From Thiospirochaeta perfilievii (GTDB taxonomy: Bacteria > Spirochaetota > Spirochaetia > DSM-2461): 64,000 nt of DNA. Shown here piece after piece: positions 44,647-54,486 of this stretch; positions within the stretch are counted from its first letter, which is position 1, and each line of letters starts with the position of its first letter. A program made the translations under genes and the position numbers. The notes below the pieces were generated by a model. The model saw only the letters and a program-made list of their open reading frames with translations. It did not search any database and had not been told where the DNA came from. The stretch lies in the NCBI RefSeq assembly GCF_008329945.1, contig NZ_CP035807.1, positions 1,736,001-1,800,000 of the forward strand, written 5' to 3'.

Positions 44647-46233
44647 CTATTTAATAGTGATTCTACCATCTGTAGCTGGAGTTATATCTCCACCTAATTC
44701 GATAATGTAATCAATAAAAGCGTCTCTTTGCATTAAAGATGAGTCATAATAATCTGTACCATTTTTAAATACAGAGTATCCATCACCACCAGATGCCAAG
44801 TATGAGTTTAATGCAATATTATAAACTCTATTAGGATCTACAGCTTCACCACCAATTGTTAAACTTTCAACAGTTTTAGCCTCAGCGTTAAATACAACTC
44901 TTACTTCTTTAGAAACTTGAGCCATTGAACCTGCACCAATATTTTGAGCAGCCTTATCAAATAGAGCAATTACATCACTACCCTTAAGAGAGATTTTTGC
45001 AATTGAGTTATCAAATGGAAGAACTTCATAAATTGTCTGCTTTTGAATCTCTCCTGCACCTAATGTAGCTCTAATTCCACCACCGTTTTGGAATGCAAAG
45101 TCAATATCTTGTCCCATCTCTTGTAGAAACCAGATCTGAGAATCTGTAACAATATCACCTAGAGCTGTCTCCATTCTTCTAGTATCATCGTTTAAGAAAA
45201 CATCTGTAGCATTTCCAATAACTTCACTTAATACAGCATCTACTTTATCTGCATAAGGCTGAATAATATCTAATAAACCTTGGTCTTGTGCTAACTCTTC
45301 TCCAACATATTTATAGATACTATTTCCATCAGCATCCTTCTCTCTATATTGAACATTAATTGGATCCAAGTTCCAGTCAAAAGAAGTTACAACACCATCT
45401 TTAAATTTAATAGATGCATTACCTACATATAGACCCCAATGTCTAGCTTGAACAATAGGAACACCATTTTCCATTGCAGGCTCTTCTAACATTGTATGGC
45501 TATGTCCATCAATAATCATTGATAATCCAGGAACATTTGCAGCTAATCTTCTTGAACCCTTCTCATTAGAATCATATAACCCCATATGAACTAGAGCTAT
45601 AACAATATCAGCTTTTTTCTTTAACATAGGAACTAACTCGTTAGCTACTTCAACTTCATCTAAAAATTCTAACCCACTAATATTCTCAGGGTTTCCTGTA
45701 TCTACAGTTCTAGAATCTGTTAAACCAAGAATAGCAACTTTAAAACCATCATACTCTTTAATAATATAAGGTTGTACATTATCAAGATACTTTCCATCTT
45801 TTTTAATATTTGCACTTAACCATGGGAAGTCTGACATTTCAATCTGCTTCTGCATAATATCCCAACTATAATCAAACTCATGATTACCCATTGTCATTGC
45901 ATCAACACCAATATAGTTATAACCTAAAATATCTGGCTCACCCTTAAAAAAGTTAGACTCAGGTCTTCCTGTATTAATATCCCCTGCATCTAAAATAAGA
46001 ACATTCTCATTTTTTGCTAAAACACCATTTACGTAGGTAGCTCTTGCAGGTAACCCACCCTGACCACCAGCTGGGTAGTCATAAAATGCAAGAGGATGAC
46101 CATGATAGTCGTTAGTATGAAGAATAGTAAGTTCATGCTCCACACCTTTTTGTTCTACAGGTCCTGTAGATAGGCAACCAAACATCAATACAGATACAAC
46201 TGTGATTGATAACAATTTAGTTAGAATTTTCAT
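44647..46233 (-). CDS. 5'-nucleotidase/UshA-family lipoprotein
   Basis: A 528-residue envelope enzyme. The signal ends in LMFGC with Cys20 as lipidation site. The N-terminal metallophosphoesterase domain carries ILHTNDYHGHP, DAGDINTG, MGNHEFDYS, VHMG and IDGHSHT metal-binding motifs. The C-terminal 5'-nucleotidase domain (about 330-500) has FQNGGGIRAT and the substrate-stacking region ASGGDGYSVF. It hydrolyses extracellular nucleotides to nucleosides or processes UDP-sugars. An MFS carrier of the nucleoside type is encoded 3 kb away. Upstream, TTGACA at 46332-46337 (minus strand) might be a -35 box, with no convincing -10. Confidence 0.92.
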   Translation of the reverse strand: MKILTKLLSITVVSVLMFGCLSTGPVEQKGVEHELTILHTNDYHGHPLAFYDYPAGGQGGLPARATYVNGVLAKNENVLILDAGDINTGRPESNFFKGEPDILGYNYIGVDAMTMGNHEFDYSWDIMQKQIEMSDFPWLSANIKKDGKYLDNVQPYIIKEYDGFKVAILGLTDSRTVDTGNPENISGLEFLDEVEVANELVPMLKKKADIVIALVHMGLYDSNEKGSRRLAANVPGLSMIIDGHSHTMLEEPAMENGVPIVQARHWGLYVGNASIKFKDGVVTSFDWNLDPINVQYREKDADGNSIYKYVGEELAQDQGLLDIIQPYADKVDAVLSEVIGNATDVFLNDDTRRMETALGDIVTDSQIWFLQEMGQDIDFAFQNGGGIRATLGAGEIQKQTIYEVLPFDNSIAKISLKGSDVIALFDKAAQNIGAGSMAQVSKEVRVVFNAEAKTVESLTIGGEAVDPNRVYNIALNSYLASGGDGYSVFKNGTDYYDSSLMQRDAFIDYIIELGGDITPATDGRITIK

Positions 46234-46388
46234 TTTGTCTCCTTTTTTGAATTAATTCATAATAATCTTAATAACTATAAATTAAAATTTCAATGAAATC
46301 TTTTTTTATGTTAATACTGTTACACTACAGCTGTCAAATTATTTCTGTAAGAATTGTAAAATTACATTTTATTACACGGGTAATATAC

Positions 46389-47879
46389 TTATCTTCTAAA
46401 ATAGAATAGTTTTTTAGGCAGTGGAATGTTATTTCCATATTTATCCTCTCCATACCCATTTTCCGATAAAAGCTGAATATCATTTAAAGATCTTTTATCC
46501 CCAATAAACTTTACTTTTATATCCATTTTTATATCAATTTTCCCAGAAGCTAACAAAAATGAGATTGAGTTTTTTAAATAATCCTGGGCTGAGTCATTAT
46601 TGCCAATCCCATTTAGTTCAAAATCGTCACTATATATTACAACTAAGTCTTGTTTAGCAAGTGTCTCAATAAGACTTTTTAGCTCTAGTCCCTCTAGTCC
46701 ATTACTATATACATACTCAAAAAGCTTCTTTCTTTTAAGGGCATTTATCTCCTCATTCACTCGAAAAAGCTCTAAGGGAGTAGAAGGGTCATACTCGACG
46801 TTGTTAACAAACATACGAACCTCTCCCCCATAATAATTAATAATTTTTGAAACAAGGGAGGATGGTCTAACGTGAAACCCTCTATATGGAGGGATCGATA
46901 CTGTAACTTCACCAATTTCTGCATAGCTATTTATTACGTCCCGACAAAGCTTCTCTGCCCCATCAAAATACTCAATCAAGTAGACCATAAAAAAGCTAAT
47001 TGTTATCTCTAAAAATCGATCTACAGGAATTGGAAGCAGAGAACTAAAAAAAATGGAGGTCTTTCTTGGAACAATGTGTCTCTCATAGTAGTGAGAAAAA
47101 TCAGTTGCAGACTTTAGCATATGAAAAATAAAACTTATATGCCCCCTTAAAACCTTTAATCTTGAATCTGCTGACTCTATGTCAGACTCTGATAGATATG
47201 TATCGTATAGAGACTGTAGGTTATGAAACCGTACTAAAACAAGTCTTAACTTCTCCTCACTCACACTCTCCGGTATAAAATTCCTGTAATCAGCTTTCTT
47301 TAGATTAGATAGATCATGGAAAAGTGAGAGCTCCGGTTTAAGGTTTAGGAACTCGGTTGCTAAATATATAAGACTTTTCCCTGGATTATCTATATGCCTT
47401 AAGCGTCGATCACGCTCTAATTTTACCATAAAATCTATATCAGAAAACTCTTGAGGATCTATACTCTCAACCCCCTTGCTATGAATTCCACACTTCTTAG
47501 CCCTTTTTACAAGGTAGGATGAGGCTTTAACAATAGCATCATATAGGTCCTCTTTAACCCTTAAGATATCCGATTCAAAGTTATTATCACTTTTAATCAA
47601 TTGATAATTAACAAAGCTATTACTTACATGTAAAACATCGTAGGTAACAGTGGAGAATAGCTTAATAGCAGAGACCCCCTCCCTAAAAGGAAACCATTCC
47701 TCACTATTTCTGGCCCCTACAGAGTCTAGAGTCTCCTCCATCCATGTGGCCTCCATATTTAGCCGACCTAGGAACCGTCTATTTAAAACATACTTCTTAT
47801 AATCTGGGTTAATAGTAAACAGACACAAGCCATATAATCTAACACAATGAGTTGATATAACATCTTTAAAATCAGACAA
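46389..47879 (-). CDS. Large protein with embedded HPr-like domain, function unknown
   Basis: A 496-residue soluble protein. Residues about 324-410 resemble the phosphocarrier HPr: [22 protein letters not shown] places His336 where HPr has its phosphorylated His15 (GLHARPA), followed by [10 protein letters not shown] and a helix. The 320 residues before it are mostly helical and unlike any family I know. The 85 after it may be a small alpha/beta domain. No PTS enzyme is nearby. Starting codon is a TTG at 47879, supported by a perfect AGGAGG five bases upstream. It could be a PTS-linked regulatory protein. SixA is encoded 7 kb away. Confidence 0.7.
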   Translation of the reverse strand: MSDFKDVISTHCVRLYGLCLFTINPDYKKYVLNRRFLGRLNMEATWMEETLDSVGARNSEEWFPFREGVSAIKLFSTVTYDVLHVSNSFVNYQLIKSDNNFESDILRVKEDLYDAIVKASSYLVKRAKKCGIHSKGVESIDPQEFSDIDFMVKLERDRRLRHIDNPGKSLIYLATEFLNLKPELSLFHDLSNLKKADYRNFIPESVSEEKLRLVLVRFHNLQSLYDTYLSESDIESADSRLKVLRGHISFIFHMLKSATDFSHYYERHIVPRKTSIFFSSLLPIPVDRFLEITISFFMVYLIEYFDGAEKLCRDVINSYAEIGEVTVSIPPYRGFHVRPSSLVSKIINYYGGEVRMFVNNVEYDPSTPLELFRVNEEINALKRKKLFEYVYSNGLEGLELKSLIETLAKQDLVVIYSDDFELNGIGNNDSAQDYLKNSISFLLASGKIDIKMDIKVKFIGDKRSLNDIQLLSENGYGEDKYGNNIPLPKKLFYFRR

Positions 47880-47972
47880 AAAAACCTCCTGTCATCTATT
47901 TTAAGTATATTAGAGAAGGGATACTATTGTAAAATACTTTCTGTTATACCATTCTTTATTGTAAGAGGTTAT

Positions 47973-49703
47973 ATGAGCAATTTAATTTTAATAGTTCTAC
48001 TACTAATATCAAGTCTACCAACCTACACACTTTTTTTCCAACATAAGCTTAGCTTGGTTCCAACAATATTAATAACTTTGGTTTATATAGCTATTTTTAT
48101 TATAATCTTAAAAAGAGACAAAAAAAGAAACCCAACCCTAATTTTAACTACAGAATCCGAAATAAATGAGACTAAGAGTAATTTTTTATCAAATATATCC
48201 CATGAGATAAAAACCCCTCTCAACGGTATTCTTGGCATGAATAACCTGCTATTAATGTCAGATTTAAATAGGGAACAGAGGGAGTTTTCAAAAACAATTA
48301 GCAACTGTGGAGAGTCCCTACTAACAACAATAAATGACATCCTGGATTTTTCAAAAATGATAAAGGGCGATTTAACGCTAGAGAATATTCATTTTGACCT
48401 TAGAAAGCTGTTAAAAGAGTTTTACTCTATGAATCACCTAACTGCAGAGATGAAAGACTTAACTTTTTTATACAGTATTGATAATGAGGTACCAAACTAC
48501 TATAGCGGGGATCCTGGAAGAATAAGACAAATCCTCTCTAACCTTTATAACAATGCTGTTAAGTTTACCAATAAGGGAACAATTGAGTTTAGCTGTAACA
48601 TAATTAAAGAAGATGATAAAAATGCAACTCTGCAGTTTAAAGTCTCAGATACAGGGATAGGTATCTCTAAGGAGAAAATGGAGACACTTTTTAACAGTTT
48701 CTACCAAGGGGACTCCTCCTTAAGCAGAGGTTTTAGTGGAACGGGACTTGGGTTATCAACATCTCAAAAGTTAGTAAAACTAATGGGTGGGGAGATAACT
48801 GTTACAAGCAGTTTAGGTGTAGGGTCAGAATTCACCTTCAACATAGACCTAGAAAAGGGACTTCCCCTTCTTAAACCTAGAAATGGTGTTGATTTATCAA
48901 CAATTCGTGGTCTTATAGTAGACAATGGTGTTGTTAAAAGCTCTAATATTAAAAACTTCTTAAAGGAGCAGACTCAGATCTCCCGAGTTGTAGAGACATA
49001 TGATCTTGCCCTTAATATTCTAAAATTTGAGAGATTTGACTTTATAATTTTCGATTTAAACACCTTCCATTTAGAGAAAGTGAACCTTGAACCTTTTATT
49101 AAACAGTTAAAAACCTTTAACGAATTAAAAATAATAACATTAACCCATGAAGGAACAAGGGGAGATGGAGAACTTTGTCGTAAATTAAATATTGATGGAT
49201 ATTTTTCTCAACCATTTAACCCAAAGATGATTCTTGAAGCAGTCTCTATGATAGTAGGAAAGGAATACAAAGATGGTGAGTTAACAACAATCCACACCCT
49301 TAAAGAGAATCAAAGATCCAAGGTAAATATTCTAGTTGTGGATGATAATACAGTAAACTTAATAATTGCAGAAAAACTACTTACAAAGATGGGGTTTCAT
49401 ATTGGTAAAGCACTAAATGGGGAGGAGGCTATTAAGGAGATTCAAAATAAAAAGTATCATTTAATCTTAATGGATCTACAAATGCCTGTAATGAACGGTT
49501 TACAATGTTCAAACTTAATAAGAAATGAAGAGGCAGGGAATCATAACAAAGATATCCCAATTATTGCATTAACAGCGAATATCTCACTTACAGACAGAGA
49601 GAACTGTAGCAAGGTAGGAATGAATGATTTTTTATCTAAACCCTACAACCCTCAACAGATCGAAGAGAGTATTAACCGTTTTGTCGACTGGGAGAAGTTA
49701 TAA
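47973..49703 (+). CDS. Hybrid histidine kinase with no sensor domain
   Basis: A 576-residue membrane kinase. Two N-terminal helices (about 3-21 and 28-47) are linked by only a few residues, so no external sensor exists. HisKA has His77 in [17 protein letters not shown]. HATPase_c is at about 180-300 ([19 protein letters not shown]). A degenerate receiver follows (about 305-430), then a full receiver (about 448-570) with VVDDNTVN and [12 protein letters not shown]. The same kinase-REC-REC order is found in the kinase at 27102-29759. The input signal may come through membrane state or partner proteins. Confidence 0.9.
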   Translation: MSNLILIVLLLISSLPTYTLFFQHKLSLVPTILITLVYIAIFIIILKRDKKRNPTLILTTESEINETKSNFLSNISHEIKTPLNGILGMNNLLLMSDLNREQREFSKTISNCGESLLTTINDILDFSKMIKGDLTLENIHFDLRKLLKEFYSMNHLTAEMKDLTFLYSIDNEVPNYYSGDPGRIRQILSNLYNNAVKFTNKGTIEFSCNIIKEDDKNATLQFKVSDTGIGISKEKMETLFNSFYQGDSSLSRGFSGTGLGLSTSQKLVKLMGGEITVTSSLGVGSEFTFNIDLEKGLPLLKPRNGVDLSTIRGLIVDNGVVKSSNIKNFLKEQTQISRVVETYDLALNILKFERFDFIIFDLNTFHLEKVNLEPFIKQLKTFNELKIITLTHEGTRGDGELCRKLNIDGYFSQPFNPKMILEAVSMIVGKEYKDGELTTIHTLKENQRSKVNILVVDDNTVNLIIAEKLLTKMGFHIGKALNGEEAIKEIQNKKYHLILMDLQMPVMNGLQCSNLIRNEEAGNHNKDIPIIALTANISLTDRENCSKVGMNDFLSKPYNPQQIEESINRFVDWEKL

Positions 49704-49753
49704 ATTGTAATTATTTATATTTGTTCATATAATATAAAAAAAGGAGTCAGTAT

Positions 49754-50881
49754 ATGTTAAAAAAAAGTTTTTTAATATGTTTAATATTTATTACAGCAGT
49801 TTTTGGTTTTTCTCAAACAAGAAACAGCAAGAGACAATATACTCTTACTGTTAACAGTAATGTTAGAAACTATGAAGTATTTATAGATGGAGTAAAACAA
49901 AGGAGTAACAAAACAACACTTCCTGAAGGCTCTCACCTACTAGTTGTTAAATCTGATGGATATGAAGATTATAGCAACAGAATAAACCTTAATAGAAATA
50001 TGGAGATAAATGCAGGATTAAAACCAGCAGTATCAAACTATACTGTAACTATTAATAGTAATGTAAAACCATTTGATGTATATATTGATGGTAATAGGAT
50101 TTCTGGGAACAGAATCGCTTTACGGCCAGGGAACTATAGAATAAGAGTCGCGTCGAGGGGATACTTAGATTACAATACTAATATATCACTTAATAAAAAC
50201 ATTGTAATAAACGCAGCGCTACAACCAGAGATCCCAAAGTATTCATTAATTATAAATAGTAATATTCAACCATTTAATACATATATTGATGGCAATCAAA
50301 TAAGTGGAAATCGAATCGTATTAAATGCAGGGAACCACTCTGTAATAATAAAAGCAGAGGGATATAAAGACTACATAACAAATATAAATTTAAATAGAAA
50401 CACTGAGTTAAATGCATCTCTAGAACCTATAATCCCAAGTTATACCATAACGATAAATAGCAATATAACTCCAAGTAATATCTTTATTGATGGAAATCAA
50501 ATAAACGGAAACAGCGTTGTAATTCAAGCAGGAACTCACTCTATATTAATAAGAGCCAATGGATTTATTGACTATATAACCAATATCAACTTAACACGAA
50601 ATACTGTGATAAATGCCAACCTGGAACCTATTAAACCACCAAATGCAAAAATATCCGTAGTTGTACCAAGTGATTTATTAAGTAAAACAAATAATAGCTC
50701 TTTAAATCAGATAAAAATATACGATAATGGGAAACTGTTAAAAGGCTTTAACTTTGAACTAGAACCAGGTCTTCATACTATTAGATTTGAGTCTGGAGGT
50801 TTAGCAGTGGAGAGTAATTACAACTTTTTACCTGGTAAAGATTATACAATAGAACCTGTTTTCTACATAAATATAAATTAG
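49754..50881 (+). CDS. Exported protein with four tandem PEGA-like repeats
   Basis: A 375-residue protein with a signal peptide (MLKKSFLICLIFITAVFGFS). Residues 29-292 consist of four 67-residue repeats of identical spacing, each starting Y(T/S)(L/V/I)xxNSN and containing (Y/F)IDG...L..G.(H/Y)...(I/V)...G(Y/F).DY..(N/R)I.L.(R/K)N. This is the PEGA surface-layer fold. A related but divergent fifth unit (about 295-370) closes the chain. PEGA proteins are cell-surface or periplasmic binding proteins. The ribosome site is AAGGAG. It lies upstream of a small membrane protein gene. Confidence 0.85.
   Translation: MLKKSFLICLIFITAVFGFSQTRNSKRQYTLTVNSNVRNYEVFIDGVKQRSNKTTLPEGSHLLVVKSDGYEDYSNRINLNRNMEINAGLKPAVSNYTVTINSNVKPFDVYIDGNRISGNRIALRPGNYRIRVASRGYLDYNTNISLNKNIVINAALQPEIPKYSLIINSNIQPFNTYIDGNQISGNRIVLNAGNHSVIIKAEGYKDYITNINLNRNTELNASLEPIIPSYTITINSNITPSNIFIDGNQINGNSVVIQAGTHSILIRANGFIDYITNINLTRNTVINANLEPIKPPNAKISVVVPSDLLSKTNNSSLNQIKIYDNGKLLKGFNFELEPGLHTIRFESGGLAVESNYNFLPGKDYTIEPVFYININ
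49838..50641 (+). repeat. Four 201-bp tandem coding repeats in the PEGA gene
   Basis: The protein repeat period is exactly 67 codons four times in a row, so the DNA unit is 201 bp. The copies have diverged at nucleotide level, but the repeated words aatagtaat/aacagtaat, tttattgatgg and aacctaaacc-like segments remain. Equal spacing with no indels suggests expansion by duplication and selection on unit length. Confidence 0.75.
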
Positions 50882-50883
50882 AA

Positions 50884-51483
50884 TTGATAAAAAAATTACC
50901 ATTTCTACTTTTAATACTCTCATTACTATTTTTAGTTGTTTCTATTACGACCCTACTTATAGGGTCTAGTAGAAGTAAAATTTATCATCAGATGAAAGAG
51001 GCTGAGGTTGTAAGGAGCTACAAAGAGTTACAAGAGTTACAAGAGTTTAAGATAAAACCCTTTTTGCTTTACAGTCAAATAAGTAAAAACAATGCTGTTA
51101 AGTTTAAAAACATGGTTGCATATAAAGAAGTTATAGAGGAAAAAATTAAAATTAATACTCCTTCTATTAATTTATCTTTAGAAGAAGTGGACATTAAGTT
51201 AAAAGAAAACTACTCTATTGCTGATTTTAATACCCAATTTATAGATGGAGATAAACACTACTACGGTATAAAACCTGGAAGTGATGTGACTATCTATGTT
51301 ATACCATATCACAATGATGATTTTTCAGGTTTAAAAGGCTACGAACTCTACCCAGGGACACCAGCTCAATATCTTAATTTTTTATCATCACCATATATCT
51401 ATTATATGATTTATGTCAGGTTCTTCATTGGTATTGCACTATTATTATTTCTATTAAGTATGGTTATTAACATAAGAAAATAG
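50884..51483 (+). CDS. Small membrane protein with two flanking helices, function unknown
   Basis: A 199-residue protein. It has an N-terminal membrane helix (about 5-27), a hydrophilic middle (about 30-165) and a C-terminal helix (about 170-195) ending INIRK. The middle part is probably outside the cytoplasm and contains KHYYGIKPGSDVTIYVIPYHNDDF. I recognise no family; the topology is that of DUF3592-like proteins, but the sequence match is not convincing. The start is a TTG, three bases after the PEGA gene stop and without a strong ribosome site, so it may depend on translational coupling with the PEGA gene. Confidence 0.6.
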   Translation: MIKKLPFLLLILSLLFLVVSITTLLIGSSRSKIYHQMKEAEVVRSYKELQELQEFKIKPFLLYSQISKNNAVKFKNMVAYKEVIEEKIKINTPSINLSLEEVDIKLKENYSIADFNTQFIDGDKHYYGIKPGSDVTIYVIPYHNDDFSGLKGYELYPGTPAQYLNFLSSPYIYYMIYVRFFIGIALLLFLLSMVINIRK

Positions 51484-51527
51484 ATATGTTATGTTAATTA
51501 GATATTAATATTAAACTAGGAGGTAGT

Positions 51528-52571
51528 ATGAGAAAGGCCAAAATATTGGGTGTACTAATATTCACATTAATTTTTATTGGTACAATATCTTGTACTCAAA
51601 ACAAGGAGAAAGAGATGAGCAATTTAGAATTATCAGATGGATTATATGCCCAAATCCAGACTGAGAAAGGAAATATTACAATATTTTTAGAGTATGAAAA
51701 AACTCCAATGACAGTTACAAACTTTGTGGCCTTAGCAGAAGGAACAATGACAGATGCAACAAGAGAGGGCAGATACTACGACGGTCTTAAATTTCATAGA
51801 GTAATAGACAACTTTATGATTCAAGGAGGTTGTCCATTAGGAACTGGAACTGGAAACCCAGGGTACAAATTTGAGGATGAGTTTGATCCTTCATTAAAAC
51901 ATGATAAAGCTGGTATTTTATCAATGGCTAATGCTGGTCCTGGAACAAATGGTAGCCAGTTCTTTATTACCCATGGCCCAACTCCACATTTAGATGGGAA
52001 ACATACAGTTTTTGGTCATGTTGTAGATGGTCAGGATGTTGTTGATAGTATAAAACAGGATGATGTTATTAATAGAGTTGAAATAATTAGAGTTGGAGAG
52101 GAAGCTAAGAAATTTGTAGCAACTCAAGATAGCTTTAATAAACTAAAAGAGAGTGCTGGAGAGCGAGCACTTGAGGCATTTAAAAAAGCTAATGAAGCTA
52201 TTATTGAAAAAATAAAAGGTGAGTTTCCAGATGCTAAGGTTTCTGACTCCGGTATTTACTATACTATTTTAGAAGAAGGAAGTGGTGATAGACCTACAAA
52301 GGGTTCTACTGTTTCTGTTCACTACACTGGTAAATTTATGGATGGCCAAGTATTTGACTCTTCTGTATCCAGAGGAGAACCAATTGAGTTCCCTGTGGGA
52401 ATGGGTCATGTTATTGCAGGTTGGGATGAAACAATTCTAGAGATGCAAGTTGGTGAAGAGCGAACAGTTGTAATACCACCAAACTTAGCTTATGGAGAGA
52501 GGGGTTATCCTGGTGCGATTCCTCCTAACTCTTGGTTAATATTTGAAGTAGAGTTAGTTGCAGTAAAATAG
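51528..52571 (+). CDS. Cyclophilin-FKBP fusion peptidyl-prolyl isomerase lipoprotein
   Basis: A 347-residue lipoprotein (signal ending TISC, Cys22). Residues about 38-205 are a cyclophilin domain ([17 protein letters not shown] and [23 protein letters not shown], with catalytic Arg and Phe kept). After a helical linker (about 205-245), residues 250-347 are an FKBP domain ([50 protein letters not shown]). It is a dual-family isomerase, probably anchored in the periplasm to assist folding of exported proteins. Ribosome site AGGAGG; followed by a strong terminator. Confidence 0.95.
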   Translation: MRKAKILGVLIFTLIFIGTISCTQNKEKEMSNLELSDGLYAQIQTEKGNITIFLEYEKTPMTVTNFVALAEGTMTDATREGRYYDGLKFHRVIDNFMIQGGCPLGTGTGNPGYKFEDEFDPSLKHDKAGILSMANAGPGTNGSQFFITHGPTPHLDGKHTVFGHVVDGQDVVDSIKQDDVINRVEIIRVGEEAKKFVATQDSFNKLKESAGERALEAFKKANEAIIEKIKGEFPDAKVSDSGIYYTILEEGSGDRPTKGSTVSVHYTGKFMDGQVFDSSVSRGEPIEFPVGMGHVIAGWDETILEMQVGEERTVVIPPNLAYGERGYPGAIPPNSWLIFEVELVAVK

Positions 52572-52575
52572 TTTT

Positions 52576-52603
52576 AAAGCCCTCTTTTATGAGGGCTTTT
52601 TTT
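52576..52603 (+). terminator. Intrinsic terminator of the PPIase gene
   Basis: AAAGCCCTC (52576-52584) pairs with GAGGGCTTT (52591-52599) around a 6-nt loop and is followed by T to 52603. It is a textbook rho-independent terminator just after the PPIase stop. Confidence 0.92.
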
Positions 52604-52615
52604 AAAGGAAGTCCT

Positions 52616-53131
52616 ATGTATCAGATTATAACCAAGTATTATAAAACAAAGTTTGGGGAATTGATATTAGGATCATACAGGGAAGAGTTATGCCTTTGCG
52701 ACTGGAGATATAGGTCAAAAAGGTTATTAATAGATAGTAGATTACAAAAAGTTTTAAAAGCCCACTACGTTTTGGGTGAATCAGAAGTTATAAACAGATG
52801 TATAGAACAGTTAGAAGAGTACTTCAATTATAAAAGAAGAACATTCTCCATTCCATTACTTTTAGTGGGTAGTGATTTTCAAAAAAGAGTTTGGAATGTT
52901 TTATTAGATATACCATTTGGAAAGACAACAACATATCTTAAACAAGCAGAACTATTAGGCAATAAAAAGAGTGTTAGAGCTGTTGCTAACGCAAATGGTG
53001 CCAACTCCATTGCAATTATTATCCCCTGCCACAGGGTTATAGGTAGTAAGGGCGAGTTAACAGGTTATGCAGGTGGCTTAAGAACAAAACAAAAACTGCT
53101 CGATTTAGAGCAGGATCTATTTATTATATAA
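52616..53131 (+). CDS. ogt: Methylated-DNA-protein-cysteine methyltransferase (Ogt type)
   Basis: A 171-residue DNA repair protein that takes methyl groups from O6-methylguanine onto its own Cys. The active-site motif IPCHRVIG has Cys138. FQKRVWNVLLDIPFGKTTTY and the AVANANGANSIAIIIPCH block are typical. The N-terminal domain is short and Ogt-like, without an Ada DNA-binding part. I use the ATG at 52616 with ribosome site AAGGA; an ATG at 52589 lies inside the preceding terminator hairpin. It is 13 bp upstream of radA, probably in one operon of DNA repair genes. Confidence 0.93.
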   Translation: MYQIITKYYKTKFGELILGSYREELCLCDWRYRSKRLLIDSRLQKVLKAHYVLGESEVINRCIEQLEEYFNYKRRTFSIPLLLVGSDFQKRVWNVLLDIPFGKTTTYLKQAELLGNKKSVRAVANANGANSIAIIIPCHRVIGSKGELTGYAGGLRTKQKLLDLEQDLFII

Positions 53132-53143
53132 TTGGGGATATAG

Positions 53144-54475
53144 ATGGCTAAAGAGAAGACACTTTTTTACTGTACAAATTGTGGAAATGAGGAGAGTAAG
53201 TGGCAGGGGAAATGCCCAAGCTGTGGAGAGTGGAACTCATTTACAGAACACAAGGTAACTAAAACATCTAAAGGAACAGAGGTTAAACATAAAAAATCAA
53301 TCAGCTTAGATGATATAGTTATAGAAGACTCCTTTAGGTATAAAACAGATATTAAAGAGGTTGATCAGGTTCTAGGTGGGGGACTTATGAAGGGGTCCTC
53401 TGTATTAATTGGGGGAGAACCTGGAATAGGGAAATCCACACTACTTTTACAAATAGCCGATTCAATTAAAAAGAACCATAAAGTTTTATACATATCCGGA
53501 GAAGAGTCTGCAAACCAGATAAAACTACGGGCTAAAAGACTTAATATTAGTGGTTCTGGTATAAATATTCTCTGTGATACTCACTTTGAAACTATAATAA
53601 AATCAATTAAAACTGAAAAACCAAACCTTATAATTGTAGACTCTATACAGACATTACAAAGTGATGAGGCAGGAAATATTCCAGGGAGTGTAAACCAGTT
53701 AAAATACTGTTGTAGCCAACTAATAAAAGAGACAAAGGATATAGAAGCTACCCTATTTTTTATAGCACATGTAACAAAAGAGGGTATTATAGCTGGACCA
53801 AAGGTGGTAGAACATATGGTTGATACTGTTTTATACTTTGACCACTCAGCCTCTAGAATAAGAATTTTACGTTCAGTAAAAAATCGTTTTGGGTCAATTG
53901 ATGAAGTTGGATTATTCTCCATGGAGGAGAAGGGACTAATAGAGCTAGAGGATCCCTCTGGTGTATTTTTAACTAAAAGAGAGTCTGGACTACCCCCTGG
54001 AATTTCAATTGGTGCAACACTTGAGGGAACAAGGGTTATTCTTATTGAGATTCAGGTTCTAACAGTACCGGCAAAGGGTACAACATCTAGAATTTTTAGT
54101 GACAAGGTAGATGTTAATAGAGTCTCTAGAGTTGCTGCAATACTTGAAAAACATGGTGGTATAAAATTCTCAGATAGGGATATATATGTAAATATTGCAG
54201 GGGGGATTAAGGTCAAAGAGACAGGTATAGATCTACCCCTAGCCCTTGCACTCTACTCATCTAGGACAGACATACCAATAAAAGATGGAATTATATCATC
54301 TGGAGAACTATCCCTAGCTGGGGAGATAAGAATTATCCCTCATATAGAGAGAAGAGTTAAAACAGCTGAGGATATGGGCTTTAATATATTCCTATCCCCA
54401 GAGAAGGTAGAAAAAACCTCCCTTGATGTAAAAGAGGTTAGAAATATAAAAAGTGCTATTGGGCTGATATTATAG
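53144..54475 (+). CDS. radA: RadA/Sms, DNA recombination and repair ATPase
   Basis: A 443-residue protein with all parts of RadA. A four-Cys zinc finger (Cys10, Cys13, Cys24, Cys27), a RecA-like ATPase with Walker A GGEPGIGKST (90-99), the RadA-specific KNRFGS motif and a Lon-like C-terminal domain (VNIAGGIKVKETGIDLPLALALYSS) appear in order. It is a branch-migration helicase in homologous recombination. Co-oriented with ogt. Confidence 0.97.
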   Translation: MAKEKTLFYCTNCGNEESKWQGKCPSCGEWNSFTEHKVTKTSKGTEVKHKKSISLDDIVIEDSFRYKTDIKEVDQVLGGGLMKGSSVLIGGEPGIGKSTLLLQIADSIKKNHKVLYISGEESANQIKLRAKRLNISGSGINILCDTHFETIIKSIKTEKPNLIIVDSIQTLQSDEAGNIPGSVNQLKYCCSQLIKETKDIEATLFFIAHVTKEGIIAGPKVVEHMVDTVLYFDHSASRIRILRSVKNRFGSIDEVGLFSMEEKGLIELEDPSGVFLTKRESGLPPGISIGATLEGTRVILIEIQVLTVPAKGTTSRIFSDKVDVNRVSRVAAILEKHGGIKFSDRDIYVNIAGGIKVKETGIDLPLALALYSSRTDIPIKDGIISSGELSLAGEIRIIPHIERRVKTAEDMGFNIFLSPEKVEKTSLDVKEVRNIKSAIGLIL

Positions 54476-54486
54476 ATACTAGTCTA

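Noticed and set aside
46309-46337. TTGACA and TTAACA 17 bp apart as promoter of the 5'-nucleotidase gene
   Set aside because: The -10 match is too poor to call.
52589-52615. Earlier ATG as start of ogt
   Set aside because: It lies inside the terminator hairpin of the preceding gene and lacks a ribosome site.
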